Positions 49,578-57,755 of a DNA stretch of 64,000 bases are shown one piece after another. The translations under genes and the position numbers were made by a program. Source of the stretch: Ramlibacter ginsenosidimutans (GTDB taxonomy: Bacteria; Pseudomonadota; Gammaproteobacteria; Burkholderiales; Burkholderiaceae_C); the NCBI RefSeq assembly GCF_042678185.1, contig NZ_JBHUDQ010000016.1. One strand, written 5' to 3'. Every line of letters begins with the position of its first letter. The first letter of the stretch is position 1. Below the pieces are notes generated by a model that was not told the DNA's origin, did not search any database, and saw only the letters and a list, made by a program, of their open reading frames with translations.

Positions 49578-51326
49578 CTAATCCTCGAAGTCGCGTCCGG
49601 AGCGCTTGCGCGAACCCATGGAGAACATGAGCCAGACGCTGCCGGCCACCGCGCCCACGAAGCCCAGGAGGCCGAACACCGGCAGGCCCAGCAGGCTCGG
49701 TCCGCCGGGCACGGTCATGACGATCGACGAGCCGACGATCAGCGCCGCCACCACGATGCCGATCACCAGCCGGCTGGCGGCGCGATCGAGCTGGTTGCCG
49801 AACTCCTTGAGGTGCAGCACCTCGATGTGGACCTCCAGCCGGCCGCGCCGCGCCGCGCGCAGCAGCCGCGACAGGTCCTGCGGGAGGCCCGAGAGCAGCG
49901 AGGTCATTGCCGCCAGCGAGCGCCAGCTGCGTTCCAGCACGCGCCGCGGCGCGTAGCGCTCGCGCATGGCGCGCTCCAGGATGGGCAGCGCCTGTGCGGC
50001 CATCTCGAAGGCGGGATCGAGCTCGCGGCCCATGCCTTCCAGCGTGATGAAGGCCTTGACCAGCAGGCTCAGGTCCGCGGGCAGGCGCAGGTGATGCTGG
50101 CGCAGGATGCCGATGCCTTCGTCCAGCATCGCGCCGAGCCGCAGCTGGCCGAGTGGAATGCCGCGGTACTGGTCCGCGAACACCTCCACCTCGCCAAGCA
50201 GGTGGTCCATGTCGACGACGCCGTCGCCGGCCCATTCGGTGAGCACGTCGGCGACGGCCGTCGGCTGCTGCTTCACCAGTCCCAGCAGCAGGGACAGCAA
50301 CTGCTCGCGGCGCTGCTCGGTGAGGCGCCCCACCATGCCGAAGTCGATGAAGGCGATGCGGTTGCCGGGCAGGTAGAACACGTTGCCCGGGTGCGGGTCC
50401 GCGTGGAAGAAGCCGTCATGCAGGATCATCTTCAGGACGGCGCGCGCGCCGCGCCGCGCCAGCAGCGCGCGATCGAGTCCGGCCGCATCCACTTGCGCGA
50501 GCTTGCTGCCGGGGATGCCCTCGATCTGCTCCTGCACGCACGCGCGCTCGCATTCCCAGACCATCTCCGGGATGACGATCACGGGCAGGCTGGCAGCCCC
50601 GGCCGGCGGAAGGTCTGCAGGCCGGGGCGCATCGTCATCGGTGTAGCCGGCGAAATTGCGCGCCATGCGCTTCGCGTTGCGCGCCTCGGTCGCGAAGTCG
50701 AGCTCCCGCTGCAGCGACTGCGTGAACTCGCGCACGATCTGCCTCGGCTGCAGCGCCCGCAGCGCGGGGCTTTCGTTTTCCAGCAGGTCGGCCAGCCGCA
50801 GCAGCAGGCGGAGGTCCGCCTCGATCACCGGGCGGATGCCCGGCCGGCGCACCTTCACCACCACCGCACGGCCGTCCGGCAGCCGCGCCCGGTACACCTG
50901 GGCGAGCGAGGCCGCAGCGACCGGCTCGTGATCGAACTCGGCGAACACCTCCTCGGGCGCGCCGCCGAGATCCTCTTCCAGTTGCGCGCGCATCGCGTCC
51001 CAGGGCACGGGCCGCGCTTCGTCCTGCAGCCGGCTGAATTCGGCGATCCACTCCGGCTCGAACAGGTCGACGCGCGTGGCGAGCACCTGGCCGAGCTTCA
51101 CGAAGGTGGGACCCAGCTCCTCCAGCGCGCGGCGCACGCGCGCGGGCGGCGACAGGTGCGCGTACTCGTCGGCATCGTCCCAGTGCAGCGCGCGGCCGGC
51201 CCGCTCCAGCAAGTCCGCGAGGCCCAGGCGCCGCACCATGTCGCCGAAGCCATAGCGCACCAGGACCGACGCGATCTCGTAGAGGCGCGCGAAGTCCCGC
51301 ACCGACGCGAGGGCTTGCCACAACAT
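49578..51326 (-). CDS. UbiB/ABC1-family atypical kinase
   Basis: This 582-residue protein of the ABC1/AarF/UbiB family has the KxGQ-containing segment LGPTFVKLGQVLATRVDL, the Ala-rich loop AAASLAQVYRA, the catalytic-loop DGFFHADPHPGNVF and the metal-binding IDFGMVG, followed by two C-terminal membrane helices (about 520-570). Members support ubiquinone synthesis by extracting lipid precursors. The true ubiB is normally with ubiE/ubiJ, so this is probably a second, low-oxygen paralogue. The ATG at 51326 has an AAGGA 8 bases upstream. Confidence 0.92.
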   Translation of the reverse strand: MLWQALASVRDFARLYEIASVLVRYGFGDMVRRLGLADLLERAGRALHWDDADEYAHLSPPARVRRALEELGPTFVKLGQVLATRVDLFEPEWIAEFSRLQDEARPVPWDAMRAQLEEDLGGAPEEVFAEFDHEPVAAASLAQVYRARLPDGRAVVVKVRRPGIRPVIEADLRLLLRLADLLENESPALRALQPRQIVREFTQSLQRELDFATEARNAKRMARNFAGYTDDDAPRPADLPPAGAASLPVIVIPEMVWECERACVQEQIEGIPGSKLAQVDAAGLDRALLARRGARAVLKMILHDGFFHADPHPGNVFYLPGNRIAFIDFGMVGRLTEQRREQLLSLLLGLVKQQPTAVADVLTEWAGDGVVDMDHLLGEVEVFADQYRGIPLGQLRLGAMLDEGIGILRQHHLRLPADLSLLVKAFITLEGMGRELDPAFEMAAQALPILERAMRERYAPRRVLERSWRSLAAMTSLLSGLPQDLSRLLRAARRGRLEVHIEVLHLKEFGNQLDRAASRLVIGIVVAALIVGSSIVMTVPGGPSLLGLPVFGLLGFVGAVAGSVWLMFSMGSRKRSGRDFED

Positions 51327-51381
51327 GCATGAATCCTTCGAAGGGGTGGGAAGGATTCTGTGGAGCGTGCGCCGCCCGCGT

Positions 51382-51395
51382 TTGACCTGAGTCAA
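51382..51395 (-). promoter_or_regulatory. FNR box upstream of the UbiB-family gene
   Basis: TTGACCTGAGTCAA is perfect in its arms. On the minus strand CAGAAT is 21 bases beyond it, and the start codon is 62 bases from its centre. Confidence 0.77.
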
Positions 51396-51415
51396 GCGCG
51401 GCGGAAGCCCGCGCC

Positions 51416-52006
51416 TCAGCGGCCGCTGCCGAACGGCGGCTGTCCGCGCCAGTAGCGAATGACCAGCCAGCCGCCCAGCAGCCCGCCCAGGTGCGCGAAG
51501 TGGGCCACGCCCGCCTGGGTGCCGGTGACGCCCAGCGTGAGCTCGATCGCGCCGTACAGCGTGACGAAGACCCAGGCCGGCATCGGGATCGGCGGGATCA
51601 GCAGCACGATGCGCCGTTGCGGGAACAGCATCGCGAAGCCGACCAGCAGGCCGAACAGGCCGCCGGAAGCGCCGAGCGTCGGCGCGTCGCTGCCCAGGAG
51701 CGCGGAGACAGCGAGCTGCGCGATGGCGGCAGTGAGCACGCTCGCGAAATAGAACACCGCGAGCCGGCGCGGGCCCCACACGCGCTCGAGCTCGGAGCCG
51801 AACATCCAGAGCCCGTACATGTTGAACCCGATGTGCGTGAGGCTGGCGTGCGCGAAGGCATAGGTCACCAGCTGCCAGGGCATGAACTCGCCGCTGCCCA
51901 GCGGCCAGAGGGCCAGCAACGCAGTGAACGAGTCGCCGAGTGCCTGCTGCAGCAGGAACACCACCACGTTGGCGATGAGGAGGCTTTTCGTCAGCGGCGG
52001 CATCAT
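51416..52006 (-). CDS. Rhomboid-family intramembrane serine protease
   Basis: The 196-residue membrane protein has six predicted helices, the catalytic Ser in GASGGLFGLLVG and the catalytic His in AHLGGLLGGW. Upstream is the family motif HIGFNMYGLW, where the His and Asn stabilise the oxyanion. It cleaves membrane-spanning substrates, which are unknown here. The ATG at 52006 is followed directly by the first helix; an in-frame extension to 52123 overlaps the divergent cytochrome gene and was rejected. Confidence 0.92.
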   Translation of the reverse strand: MMPPLTKSLLIANVVVFLLQQALGDSFTALLALWPLGSGEFMPWQLVTYAFAHASLTHIGFNMYGLWMFGSELERVWGPRRLAVFYFASVLTAAIAQLAVSALLGSDAPTLGASGGLFGLLVGFAMLFPQRRIVLLIPPIPMPAWVFVTLYGAIELTLGVTGTQAGVAHFAHLGGLLGGWLVIRYWRGQPPFGSGR

Positions 52007-52097
52007 GTGGGTGGAGGCGGTGGACCCGGCACTGTAGCCGGTTGCGGCAAGGGTCGCGAGCGCCTTGCGCGCGCGGCGCCTACACTGTGCCGAACGC

Positions 52098-52658
52098 ATG
52101 CCGGCCATGAAGCCCTGGTCCAATTCCGAACAGCGCTACGGGATGGTCGCCATCGTCCTGCATTGGGCGATGGGGGCACTGATCGTGGGCCTGCTCGCCC
52201 TGGGCTTCTACATGGTGAGCTTGCCGGATGCCGGCTTCGACACCGAGAAGATCACGCTGATCCTGGTGCACAAGGCCCTGGGCATGCTCGCGCTGCTGTT
52301 GCTGCTGTTGCGGTTCGCGTGGCGGCTGCGCAGTGCGCTGCCGCGGCTGGTGGACGGCTTGCCGGACTGGCAGCAGGTGGCCGCCCGCTTCGTGCACCTG
52401 ATGTTCTACGCGCTGATGTTCGCGCTGCCGGTGACGGGCTGGCTGATGTCCTCCGCGGGCGGCTACCCGGTGCCCTTCTTCTCGTTCTTCAACATGCCGG
52501 ACCTGATCGGCCTGAACGAGTGGCTGTTCCAGGTGCTCATCGAAGTGCACCGCTGGCTGGCGTGGCTGCTGCTGTTGTTCCTGGTGCTCCACGCGGCGGC
52601 GGCCTTGCGCCACCACTTCGGCCTGCGCGACGACACGCTGCAGCGCATGCTGCCCTGA
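52098..52658 (+). CDS. Cytochrome b561
   Basis: The 186-residue four-helix membrane cytochrome has candidate haem-ligand His residues in VLHWAMG, VHKALG, RFVHLMFY and EVHRWLAW, matching the bacterial CybB family. It passes electrons between the quinol pool and periplasmic acceptors, and some members oxidise superoxide. The start could be ATG 52098 or 52107. The TGA stop lies inside the first unit of a 9-bp tandem array. Confidence 0.92.
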   Translation: MPAMKPWSNSEQRYGMVAIVLHWAMGALIVGLLALGFYMVSLPDAGFDTEKITLILVHKALGMLALLLLLLRFAWRLRSALPRLVDGLPDWQQVAARFVHLMFYALMFALPVTGWLMSSAGGYPVPFFSFFNMPDLIGLNEWLFQVLIEVHRWLAWLLLLFLVLHAAAALRHHFGLRDDTLQRMLP

Positions 52659-52709
52659 GTGCCCTGAGTGCCCTGAGTGCCCTGAGTGCCCTGAGTGCCG
52701 TGAGTACCC
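52656..52709 (+). repeat. Six-unit 9-bp tandem array between convergent genes
   Basis: Units TGAGTGCCC repeat at 52656, 52665, 52674 and 52683, then TGAGTGCCG and TGAGTACCC. The array fills the whole gap between the cytochrome b561 stop, which is its first TGA, and the lipoprotein stop at 52710. The bases just after it, CTCAGGGCAG, are the complement of the array edge CTGCCCTGAG, so it can fold as a hairpin with any unit. Confidence 0.9.
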
Positions 52710-53309
52710 TCAGGGCAGCTGCGCGAGCACGAACGCTGCGAGCTCGCGCAAGGCTTGCGCCATCGCCGTGTTCGCCGCCTGCACGCCGGCTGCGGGCGTG
52801 GCCTCGCGCATCGCTTCCTGCACGGCGATCTCACGCGTGCCGAGCACGCGCCCCGTCGCCTCGTCCTCGACGCGCACGCGCAGGGCCAGGCGCAGCACGG
52901 GCGGTTGCGGAGCGAAGTCCTGCACCAGGTCGAGGATCTCCGTGCGCACCCCGATCGCCGCCTCGGTGGCGTGCGGCGGCGCGACGACGGCCGTGAAGGC
53001 GCCGGTCGCTTCCATGGTGCGCACCAGCAGCGGCGCCAGCATCTGCGGCGGCGTCTCGGCCCACTGGTTGCGCGCGAAGTAGGCGAGCTCGTGCGGCGCC
53101 CGCGTGTACGCCATCTGCTGGGTGTCGAGCGCAGCGCGCGCCTCCGCGGGGAAGACGATCAGGGTGCGGCCCGAGCGCGTGCGATGCGGCACGTCGGCGG
53201 GCACCTGGTCCAGCAGCGCATTGGTGCGCAGGGGCTCCGCCGGCGGGATGGCGCAGCCGGCCAGCAGCAGGCAGAGGAGGGCGAGTGCATGCGGCCAGCG
53301 CGCCGTCAC
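52710..53309 (-). CDS. PqiC-type ABC-transport auxiliary lipoprotein
   Basis: This 199-residue lipoprotein has a signal peptide with the lipobox LLLAGCA and a beta-alpha domain with the pattern HELAYFARNQWAETPPQMLAPLL, followed by VRTEILDLVQDF, seen in PqiC/DUF330-type lipoproteins. These partner MCE proteins in lipid transport across the periplasm. It lies 55 bases after the MCE gene. The companion permease and ATPase genes are not present. Confidence 0.88.
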   Translation of the reverse strand: MTARWPHALALLCLLLAGCAIPPAEPLRTNALLDQVPADVPHRTRSGRTLIVFPAEARAALDTQQMAYTRAPHELAYFARNQWAETPPQMLAPLLVRTMEATGAFTAVVAPPHATEAAIGVRTEILDLVQDFAPQPPVLRLALRVRVEDEATGRVLGTREIAVQEAMREATPAAGVQAANTAMAQALRELAAFVLAQLP

Positions 53310-53364
53310 TGGATACCTTCGTGCTGCGCACTACGGTATTCGCCCTTGGGGCGGCCCGGCGGGC

Positions 53365-54321
53365 TCATGGGCTTTCGCCCGGCCCCGGCGCTTCGGGCGC
53401 GCCGCCGCGCACCAGCAGCGCGGGATTGCGGCGCACGCGACCGGCGGTCTCTCCCAGCGACGTCGAGAGCTGGTCCAGGCGCGTGAGCGTGTGCTGCGCC
53501 TGCGGCAGGATCTGCGTCTGCAGCACCCGGACGGTGTCCTGGCTGGCGAGCAGCAGCGGCTCGATGCGCATGCTCGCCTGCTCGCTGCTGGCGGCGAGCC
53601 GGTCGATGCGCACCACGCTGTCCTGCAGCCGCGGCAGCAGCTCGCCCTGGAGCGTGCGCGCTGCCTCGTTGCTCGACTGCAGCAGCGGCTGCACCTGCTG
53701 GCTCGCGCGCTCGGTGTTGGCGATGATGGCTTGCAGCCGGTCGTTGTTGGCCGACAGCGTCCGGGTCACCTTCTCCAGGCTGGCCAGCGATTCCTTCATG
53801 GCCGCGACGGTGGGCGGGTCCAGGGTGGACTGCAGCAGCCCGGTGACCGACTGCACCGTCTCGTTCAGGGCGTGCATCGTGGTGTCCAGGTTCACGTTGC
53901 TGGCAGGCGCCGACGCGAGCAGGGGATAGTCGCTGTCCGGTGCGCGCGCGAGCGGCTGCCCCGCGCTGCCGCTGTCTTCGAGGCTCACGACCACGTAGCC
54001 GGTGAAGCCGCGCGTCGCCAGTCCGCGGCCGGTGATGGTCGCAACCGTCGCCGAGGACACCGGCACGTTGCGGCCCACCTGCACCAGCACGCGCACGAGC
54101 CGCGGTTGCAGCAGCTCCACCGAACGGACCTTCCCCACTTCGACGCCGTGGAATTCCACCGGTGCACCCGGAATGAGCCCGGACACCGCGTCCGTCGTGC
54201 GCAGCTCGTAGGTGCGATAGCGAACCCTGTCGGCCACGAGCCAGCCGGCCAGCCCCAGGGCGACCAGCAGCAGGACGCCGGCAAAGAGCCAGCGTGCCCT
54301 GGTTTCCGCGCTTGCGTTCAT
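53365..54321 (-). CDS. MCE/MlaD-family lipid-transport protein
   Basis: This 318-residue protein has one N-terminal membrane helix (about 12-30), one MCE domain (about 35-115, with LIPGAPVEFHGVEVGKV), and a long helical tail rich in Leu, Gln and Ser that forms the periplasmic tunnel or needle. It normally works with an MlaE permease and MlaF ATPase, which would lie upstream on this strand; instead a rightward HAD gene begins 48 bases away. The start at 54321 opens MNASAETRARWLF. Confidence 0.9.
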   Translation of the reverse strand: MNASAETRARWLFAGVLLLVALGLAGWLVADRVRYRTYELRTTDAVSGLIPGAPVEFHGVEVGKVRSVELLQPRLVRVLVQVGRNVPVSSATVATITGRGLATRGFTGYVVVSLEDSGSAGQPLARAPDSDYPLLASAPASNVNLDTTMHALNETVQSVTGLLQSTLDPPTVAAMKESLASLEKVTRTLSANNDRLQAIIANTERASQQVQPLLQSSNEAARTLQGELLPRLQDSVVRIDRLAASSEQASMRIEPLLLASQDTVRVLQTQILPQAQHTLTRLDQLSTSLGETAGRVRRNPALLVRGGAPEAPGPGESP

Positions 54322-54368
54322 CCGACCCCCTGCGCGCCGGGCGCGCGTGCCCAGCCTACACTCAATGC

Positions 54369-55088
54369 ATGAACGACGCGCAGGCCCCAATTGTTCCCGC
54401 GGTGGAGGTGCTGGCCTTCGATATCTTCGGCACCGTGGTCGACTGGCACGGCAGCATCGTGCGGGAGCTGGGACGCCGCTACCCGCAGGTGGACGGCGAC
54501 GCCTTCGCGCTCGCCTGGCGCGCGGGCTACAAGCCGGCGATGGTGCGCGTGATGTCCGGCGAACTGGGCTGGACCCTCATCGACGACCTGCACCGCATGA
54601 TCCTCGACGCGATCCTGCCGCAGTTCGGCCTGGAGCGGCTGGGCGAGGAGGAGCGGCGCGAGCTCAATCGCGTCTGGCACCGGCTCGATCCGTGGCCCGA
54701 CGCCGTCGCCGGCCTGCAGCGGCTGAAACGCAAGTACCTCCTGTGCACGCTCTCGAACGGCAACCTGGGCCTGCTCACGCGCATGGCGAAGCGGGCCGGA
54801 CTGCCCTGGGATTGCGTGCTGTCGGCGGAAGTGTTCCGGGCCTACAAGCCCGATCCCGCGACCTACCTGGGTGTCGCGCGCGTGTTCGACGTGCCGCCCG
54901 ATCGCGTGATGCTGGTCGCCGCCCACCACGATGACCTCGCCGCCGCGCGTGCCTGCGGGCTGCGCACCGCGTACGTGGTACGTCCGCTGGAGTTCGGCCC
55001 CGCGCATCCGAAGGACGTTGCGCCGCAAGCTGGCAACGACCTGCACAGCCGCGACTTGCTGCACCTGGCCGATCTTCTCGACTGCTGA
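54369..55088 (+). CDS. HAD hydrolase, 2-haloacid-dehalogenase type II-like
   Basis: This 239-residue hydrolase has the nucleophile Asp motif AFDIFGTVVDW, the Ser/Asn motif TLSNGN, the Lys motif FRAYKPDPATYLGVA, and the final acidic-pair region replaced by VAAHHDDLAAA. This is the class I HAD layout of L-2-haloacid dehalogenases. The substrate may be a haloacid or a phosphate ester. The ATG at 54369 is the first good start; the MCE gene is divergent. Confidence 0.88.
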   Translation: MNDAQAPIVPAVEVLAFDIFGTVVDWHGSIVRELGRRYPQVDGDAFALAWRAGYKPAMVRVMSGELGWTLIDDLHRMILDAILPQFGLERLGEEERRELNRVWHRLDPWPDAVAGLQRLKRKYLLCTLSNGNLGLLTRMAKRAGLPWDCVLSAEVFRAYKPDPATYLGVARVFDVPPDRVMLVAAHHDDLAAARACGLRTAYVVRPLEFGPAHPKDVAPQAGNDLHSRDLLHLADLLDC

Positions 55089-55207
55089 GCGGCTGTAGTC
55101 AGGAGCTGACAGCGGCCCGCGAGGCCGGACTAGGCCCGGCGGGGCTGCGCGCCTAGCGCTCGCGCCAGGGCCCCGGCGCACCATTCAGGCAAGGAAGGAT
55201 CGCTGCC

Positions 55208-55396
55208 ATGCCTGAAGACCGCACCCCCATCGACCACGGGCTCGCACATCCCCAGCCGGAGCGCGGGACCATTCCCCAACCCAAGCCGAAGGCGGACGAC
55301 GACCCGCGCGAACTGGTGCCGAACCAGTCCGGCACGAACGAGCATCCGCAGCCGGGCGTGGGCGGCCACACCGACTTCGTCCAGCAACCGGATTGA
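55208..55396 (+). CDS. Small hydrophilic hypothetical protein
   Basis: This 62-residue, proline-rich, acidic protein (MPEDRTPIDHGLAHPQPERG...) has no signal peptide, helix or known motif. A strong AAGGAAGGA lies about 10 bases before the ATG, which supports translation. It is likely disordered. The next small gene starts 12 bases after its stop, so the two probably form a pair. Confidence 0.65.
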   Translation: MPEDRTPIDHGLAHPQPERGTIPQPKPKADDDPRELVPNQSGTNEHPQPGVGGHTDFVQQPD

Positions 55397-55407
55397 AGGA
55401 GCGCGCC

Positions 55408-55638
55408 ATGGTGATGTTCAAGGCGAAGTTCCGGCCGCTGGCGGCGAGCGCCCGGCTGCAGGCGCAGCAACAGCAGCAAGCCCAGGCGCGCGCCCCGCGC
55501 ATGCAGCAACAGCAGCAACAGCCACAGTCGCCGCAAGCGCCCCAGGTGCCGCCGATCGAGGAGGAGCGCGGACCGCAGGCGCCGGTGCGGGAGCCCGAGC
55601 CGCGGCACGAGCCGGAGCGGGCGCTGGAGCGCGTTTAG
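55408..55638 (+). CDS. Small Gln/Pro-rich hypothetical protein
   Basis: This 76-residue low-complexity protein opens MVMFKAKFRPLAASARLQ and then has two glutamine tracts and a Pro/Glu/Arg-rich tail. The ATG at 55408 has an AAGGAG 7-8 bases upstream; an in-frame TTG at 55393 overlaps the previous gene. No domain is recognised. CAG/CAA repeats in the gene could vary in number between strains. Confidence 0.55.
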   Translation: MVMFKAKFRPLAASARLQAQQQQQAQARAPRMQQQQQQPQSPQAPQVPPIEEERGPQAPVREPEPRHEPERALERV

Positions 55639-55648
55639 GCGCGACCCG

Positions 55649-55951
55649 TTAGCAGCTTCTGCGCGGAAGATCGCCCGCGCGCCGCTGGAATTCTTCCGGA
55701 CCGACGTCGCGATGCGGCGCCGGAACGGCGTGCGCGTCGCGCGCCTCGCCACACGAGAACTCCTGGCGCACTTCAGCCGACTTGATGACGACGAGCGTGC
55801 ACGCGCCCACGAGGAGGAGCAACCAGGCGGTCGGCCTTCCGTAGTGCGACCACAGCAGGCGCCGGCTCACCACGCGGGACGCCTCGCTGTGTCTTCCTTC
55901 GTCGATGCACTTCATGTTCGCTAACGCTGGCCGCCCCGTTTGAGACGGCAT
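55649..55951 (-). CDS. Possible small membrane protein
   Basis: This frame of up to 100 residues has one clear membrane helix (TAWLLLLVGACTLVVIKSAEV). An AGGAG lies 13 bases before the ATG at 55951, a long spacing; an inner ATG at 55915 is also possible. The protein has no known domain. It is the only coding candidate in the 700-base gap before the secretion operon. Confidence 0.35.
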   Translation of the reverse strand: MPSQTGRPALANMKCIDEGRHSEASRVVSRRLLWSHYGRPTAWLLLLVGACTLVVIKSAEVRQEFSCGEARDAHAVPAPHRDVGPEEFQRRAGDLPRRSC

Positions 55952-56205
55952 CCCGATGATTGTTCTCCTGCTCGACCGTCGTATTGGGCCACTACAGTCG
56001 AGTAGGCAATTAGGTGAATGGGAAGCAGGGCCTAGGTCCCCCACTGTCAGTCCCAAGTTCCAGTCCGCGCAATAGCTCAGTCAGCTCATGGAGCCGGCAG
56101 TCCCGCGCACGCGGAAACCGCGCTACTGACTGGATGGCTGATGCGAACGCGGCGCCAGAGTTCCGGGGCGGCGGCCCGAGAGCGTTTCCATTCGTTCTGG
56201 ATGCC
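55952..56205. other. Intergenic stretch without a recognised gene
   Basis: This sequence between the small membrane frame and the inverted REP-like pair has a lower and more mixed base composition. No ribosome site, RNA gene or repeat was recognised. Confidence 0.4.
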
Positions 56206-56303
56206 GCTGGGGTTCGCCTGCGGCTCACCGCCAGCCTGCGCGCCCGGCCTCCACCCCGCTGACCGGATTTCGTAGGCTGGCGGTGAGCAAAGCGAACCCC
56301 AGC
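56206..56303. repeat. Inverted pair of REP-like elements
   Basis: The direct copy (56269-56303) matches the 35-bp element at 1570-1604 with one mismatch. A second copy in inverted orientation is at 56206-56238 (starts GCTGGGGTTCGC, ends CCGCCAGCCTG). Together they can fold as a long hairpin 44 bases downstream of gspE, a position fit for ending or protecting the secretion operon mRNA. Confidence 0.75.
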
Positions 56304-56346
56304 GATCGGGCGGCCTGTCCGGCAAGCGACCGAAGACGCCCCGCGC

Positions 56347-57750
56347 CTAGTCGCGCGTGACGCGCAGCACTTCCTCGCGGGAGGTGATGCCTTCGCGCAC
56401 CAGCCGGTCGCCGTCGTCGCGCATCAGGCGCATGCCGTGCGCGAGAGCCGCTTCGCGGATCTCGGCCTCGGAGGCGCGGTTGTGGATCAGGCCGCGGATG
56501 CGTTCGTCGGCCAGCATCAGCTCGAAGATGCCGGTGCGGCCCTGGTAGCCCGTGTAGCCGCAGTGTTCGCAGCCGCGCGCCACACCCTGGCCTTCTTCCT
56601 TGCAGTACGCGCACAGCTTGCGCACGAGGCGCTGGGCCAGCACGCCGAGCACCGAGGAGCTGAGCAGGAAAGGCTCGACGCCCATGTCGGTGAGGCGCGT
56701 GACCGCGCTCGCGGCGTCGTTGGTGTGCAGCGTCGCGAGCACGAGGTGGCCGGTGAGCGAGGCCTGGATGGCGATCTGCGCGGTCTCGTAGTCGCGGATC
56801 TCGCCGATCATGATCACGTCGGGGTCCTGGCGCAGGATCGCCCGCAGGGCCTTGGCGAAGTCGAGGTCGATCTTGGGGTTGACCTGCGTCTGCCCGATGC
56901 CGGGCAGCTCGTACTCGATCGGGTCCTCCACCGTCATGATGTTGCTGGTCCCGGCATCGAGCCGGCTGAGCGCCGCATACAAGGTGGTGGTCTTGCCCGA
57001 GCCGGTCGGGCCCGTCACCAGGATGATCCCGTGCGGCTGGCCGATCAGCGTGAGGAAGCGCTCCAGCGTCGTGCCGGTCATGCCCACGGACTCCAGGCTG
57101 ATGCGGCTCTCGCTCTTGTCCAGCAGGCGCAGCACGGCCCGCTCGCCGTGCGCGCTGGGCAGGGTGGACACGCGCACGTCCACCGCGCGCGTGCCGATGC
57201 GCAACGAGATGCGGCCGTCCTGCGGCAGGCGCTTCTCGGAGATGTCCAGCTCCGCCATGATCTTCAGGCGCGAGATGAGCGCGGCATGCAGCGCGCGGTT
57301 GGGTTGCACCACCTCGCGCAGCGCGCCGTCCACGCGGAAGCGCACGCTGGAGTGCCGCTCGTAGGGCTCGATGTGGATGTCGCTGGCTCCGTCGCGCGCC
57401 GCCTGCGTGAGCAGCGCATTGAGCATGCGGATGATGGGGGCGTCGTCGCTCGCCTCCAGCAGGTCTTCCACCGCGGGCAGTTCCTGCATCATGCGCGTGA
57501 GGTCGGCGTCGTTCTGCACTTCGCTGACCACCGTGGCTGCGCTCGACTCGCCCTGTGCGTAGGCGGCGGAGATGCGCTGCGCCAGCGCCGGGGCGTCCAG
57601 TTGCTGCAGGCTGCGCACCGGGTACTTGCGCAGCACTTCGCTCCAGGCCGCGGCGGGTGCGCCGGCATGCCAGAGCACCAGCTGCTCGCCATCGTCCTCC
57701 AGCAGCAGTTGCTGCGTCCGCGCGAACGCGTAAGGCAATGGGTAGCGCAT
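56347..57750 (-). CDS. gspE: Type II secretion ATPase GspE
   Basis: This 467-residue cytoplasmic AAA-like ATPase drives pseudopilus assembly. It has the N1E/N2E-type front (RYPLPYAFARTQQLLL), Walker A GPTGSGKTTTLYAAL, Asp and His boxes (IEYELPG, LATLHTND), Walker B IMIGEIRDYETAQ and a zinc cluster CAYC...CEHCG. The start at 57750 lies 5 bases after the gspD stop. It is the last gene of the visible operon. Confidence 0.96.
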   Translation of the reverse strand: MRYPLPYAFARTQQLLLEDDGEQLVLWHAGAPAAAWSEVLRKYPVRSLQQLDAPALAQRISAAYAQGESSAATVVSEVQNDADLTRMMQELPAVEDLLEASDDAPIIRMLNALLTQAARDGASDIHIEPYERHSSVRFRVDGALREVVQPNRALHAALISRLKIMAELDISEKRLPQDGRISLRIGTRAVDVRVSTLPSAHGERAVLRLLDKSESRISLESVGMTGTTLERFLTLIGQPHGIILVTGPTGSGKTTTLYAALSRLDAGTSNIMTVEDPIEYELPGIGQTQVNPKIDLDFAKALRAILRQDPDVIMIGEIRDYETAQIAIQASLTGHLVLATLHTNDAASAVTRLTDMGVEPFLLSSSVLGVLAQRLVRKLCAYCKEEGQGVARGCEHCGYTGYQGRTGIFELMLADERIRGLIHNRASEAEIREAALAHGMRLMRDDGDRLVREGITSREEVLRVTRD

Positions 57751-57755
57751 CGCGG

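Noticed and set aside
52656..52709. CRISPR array at the tandem repeats
   Set aside because: Units are 9 bp and directly adjacent with no spacers.
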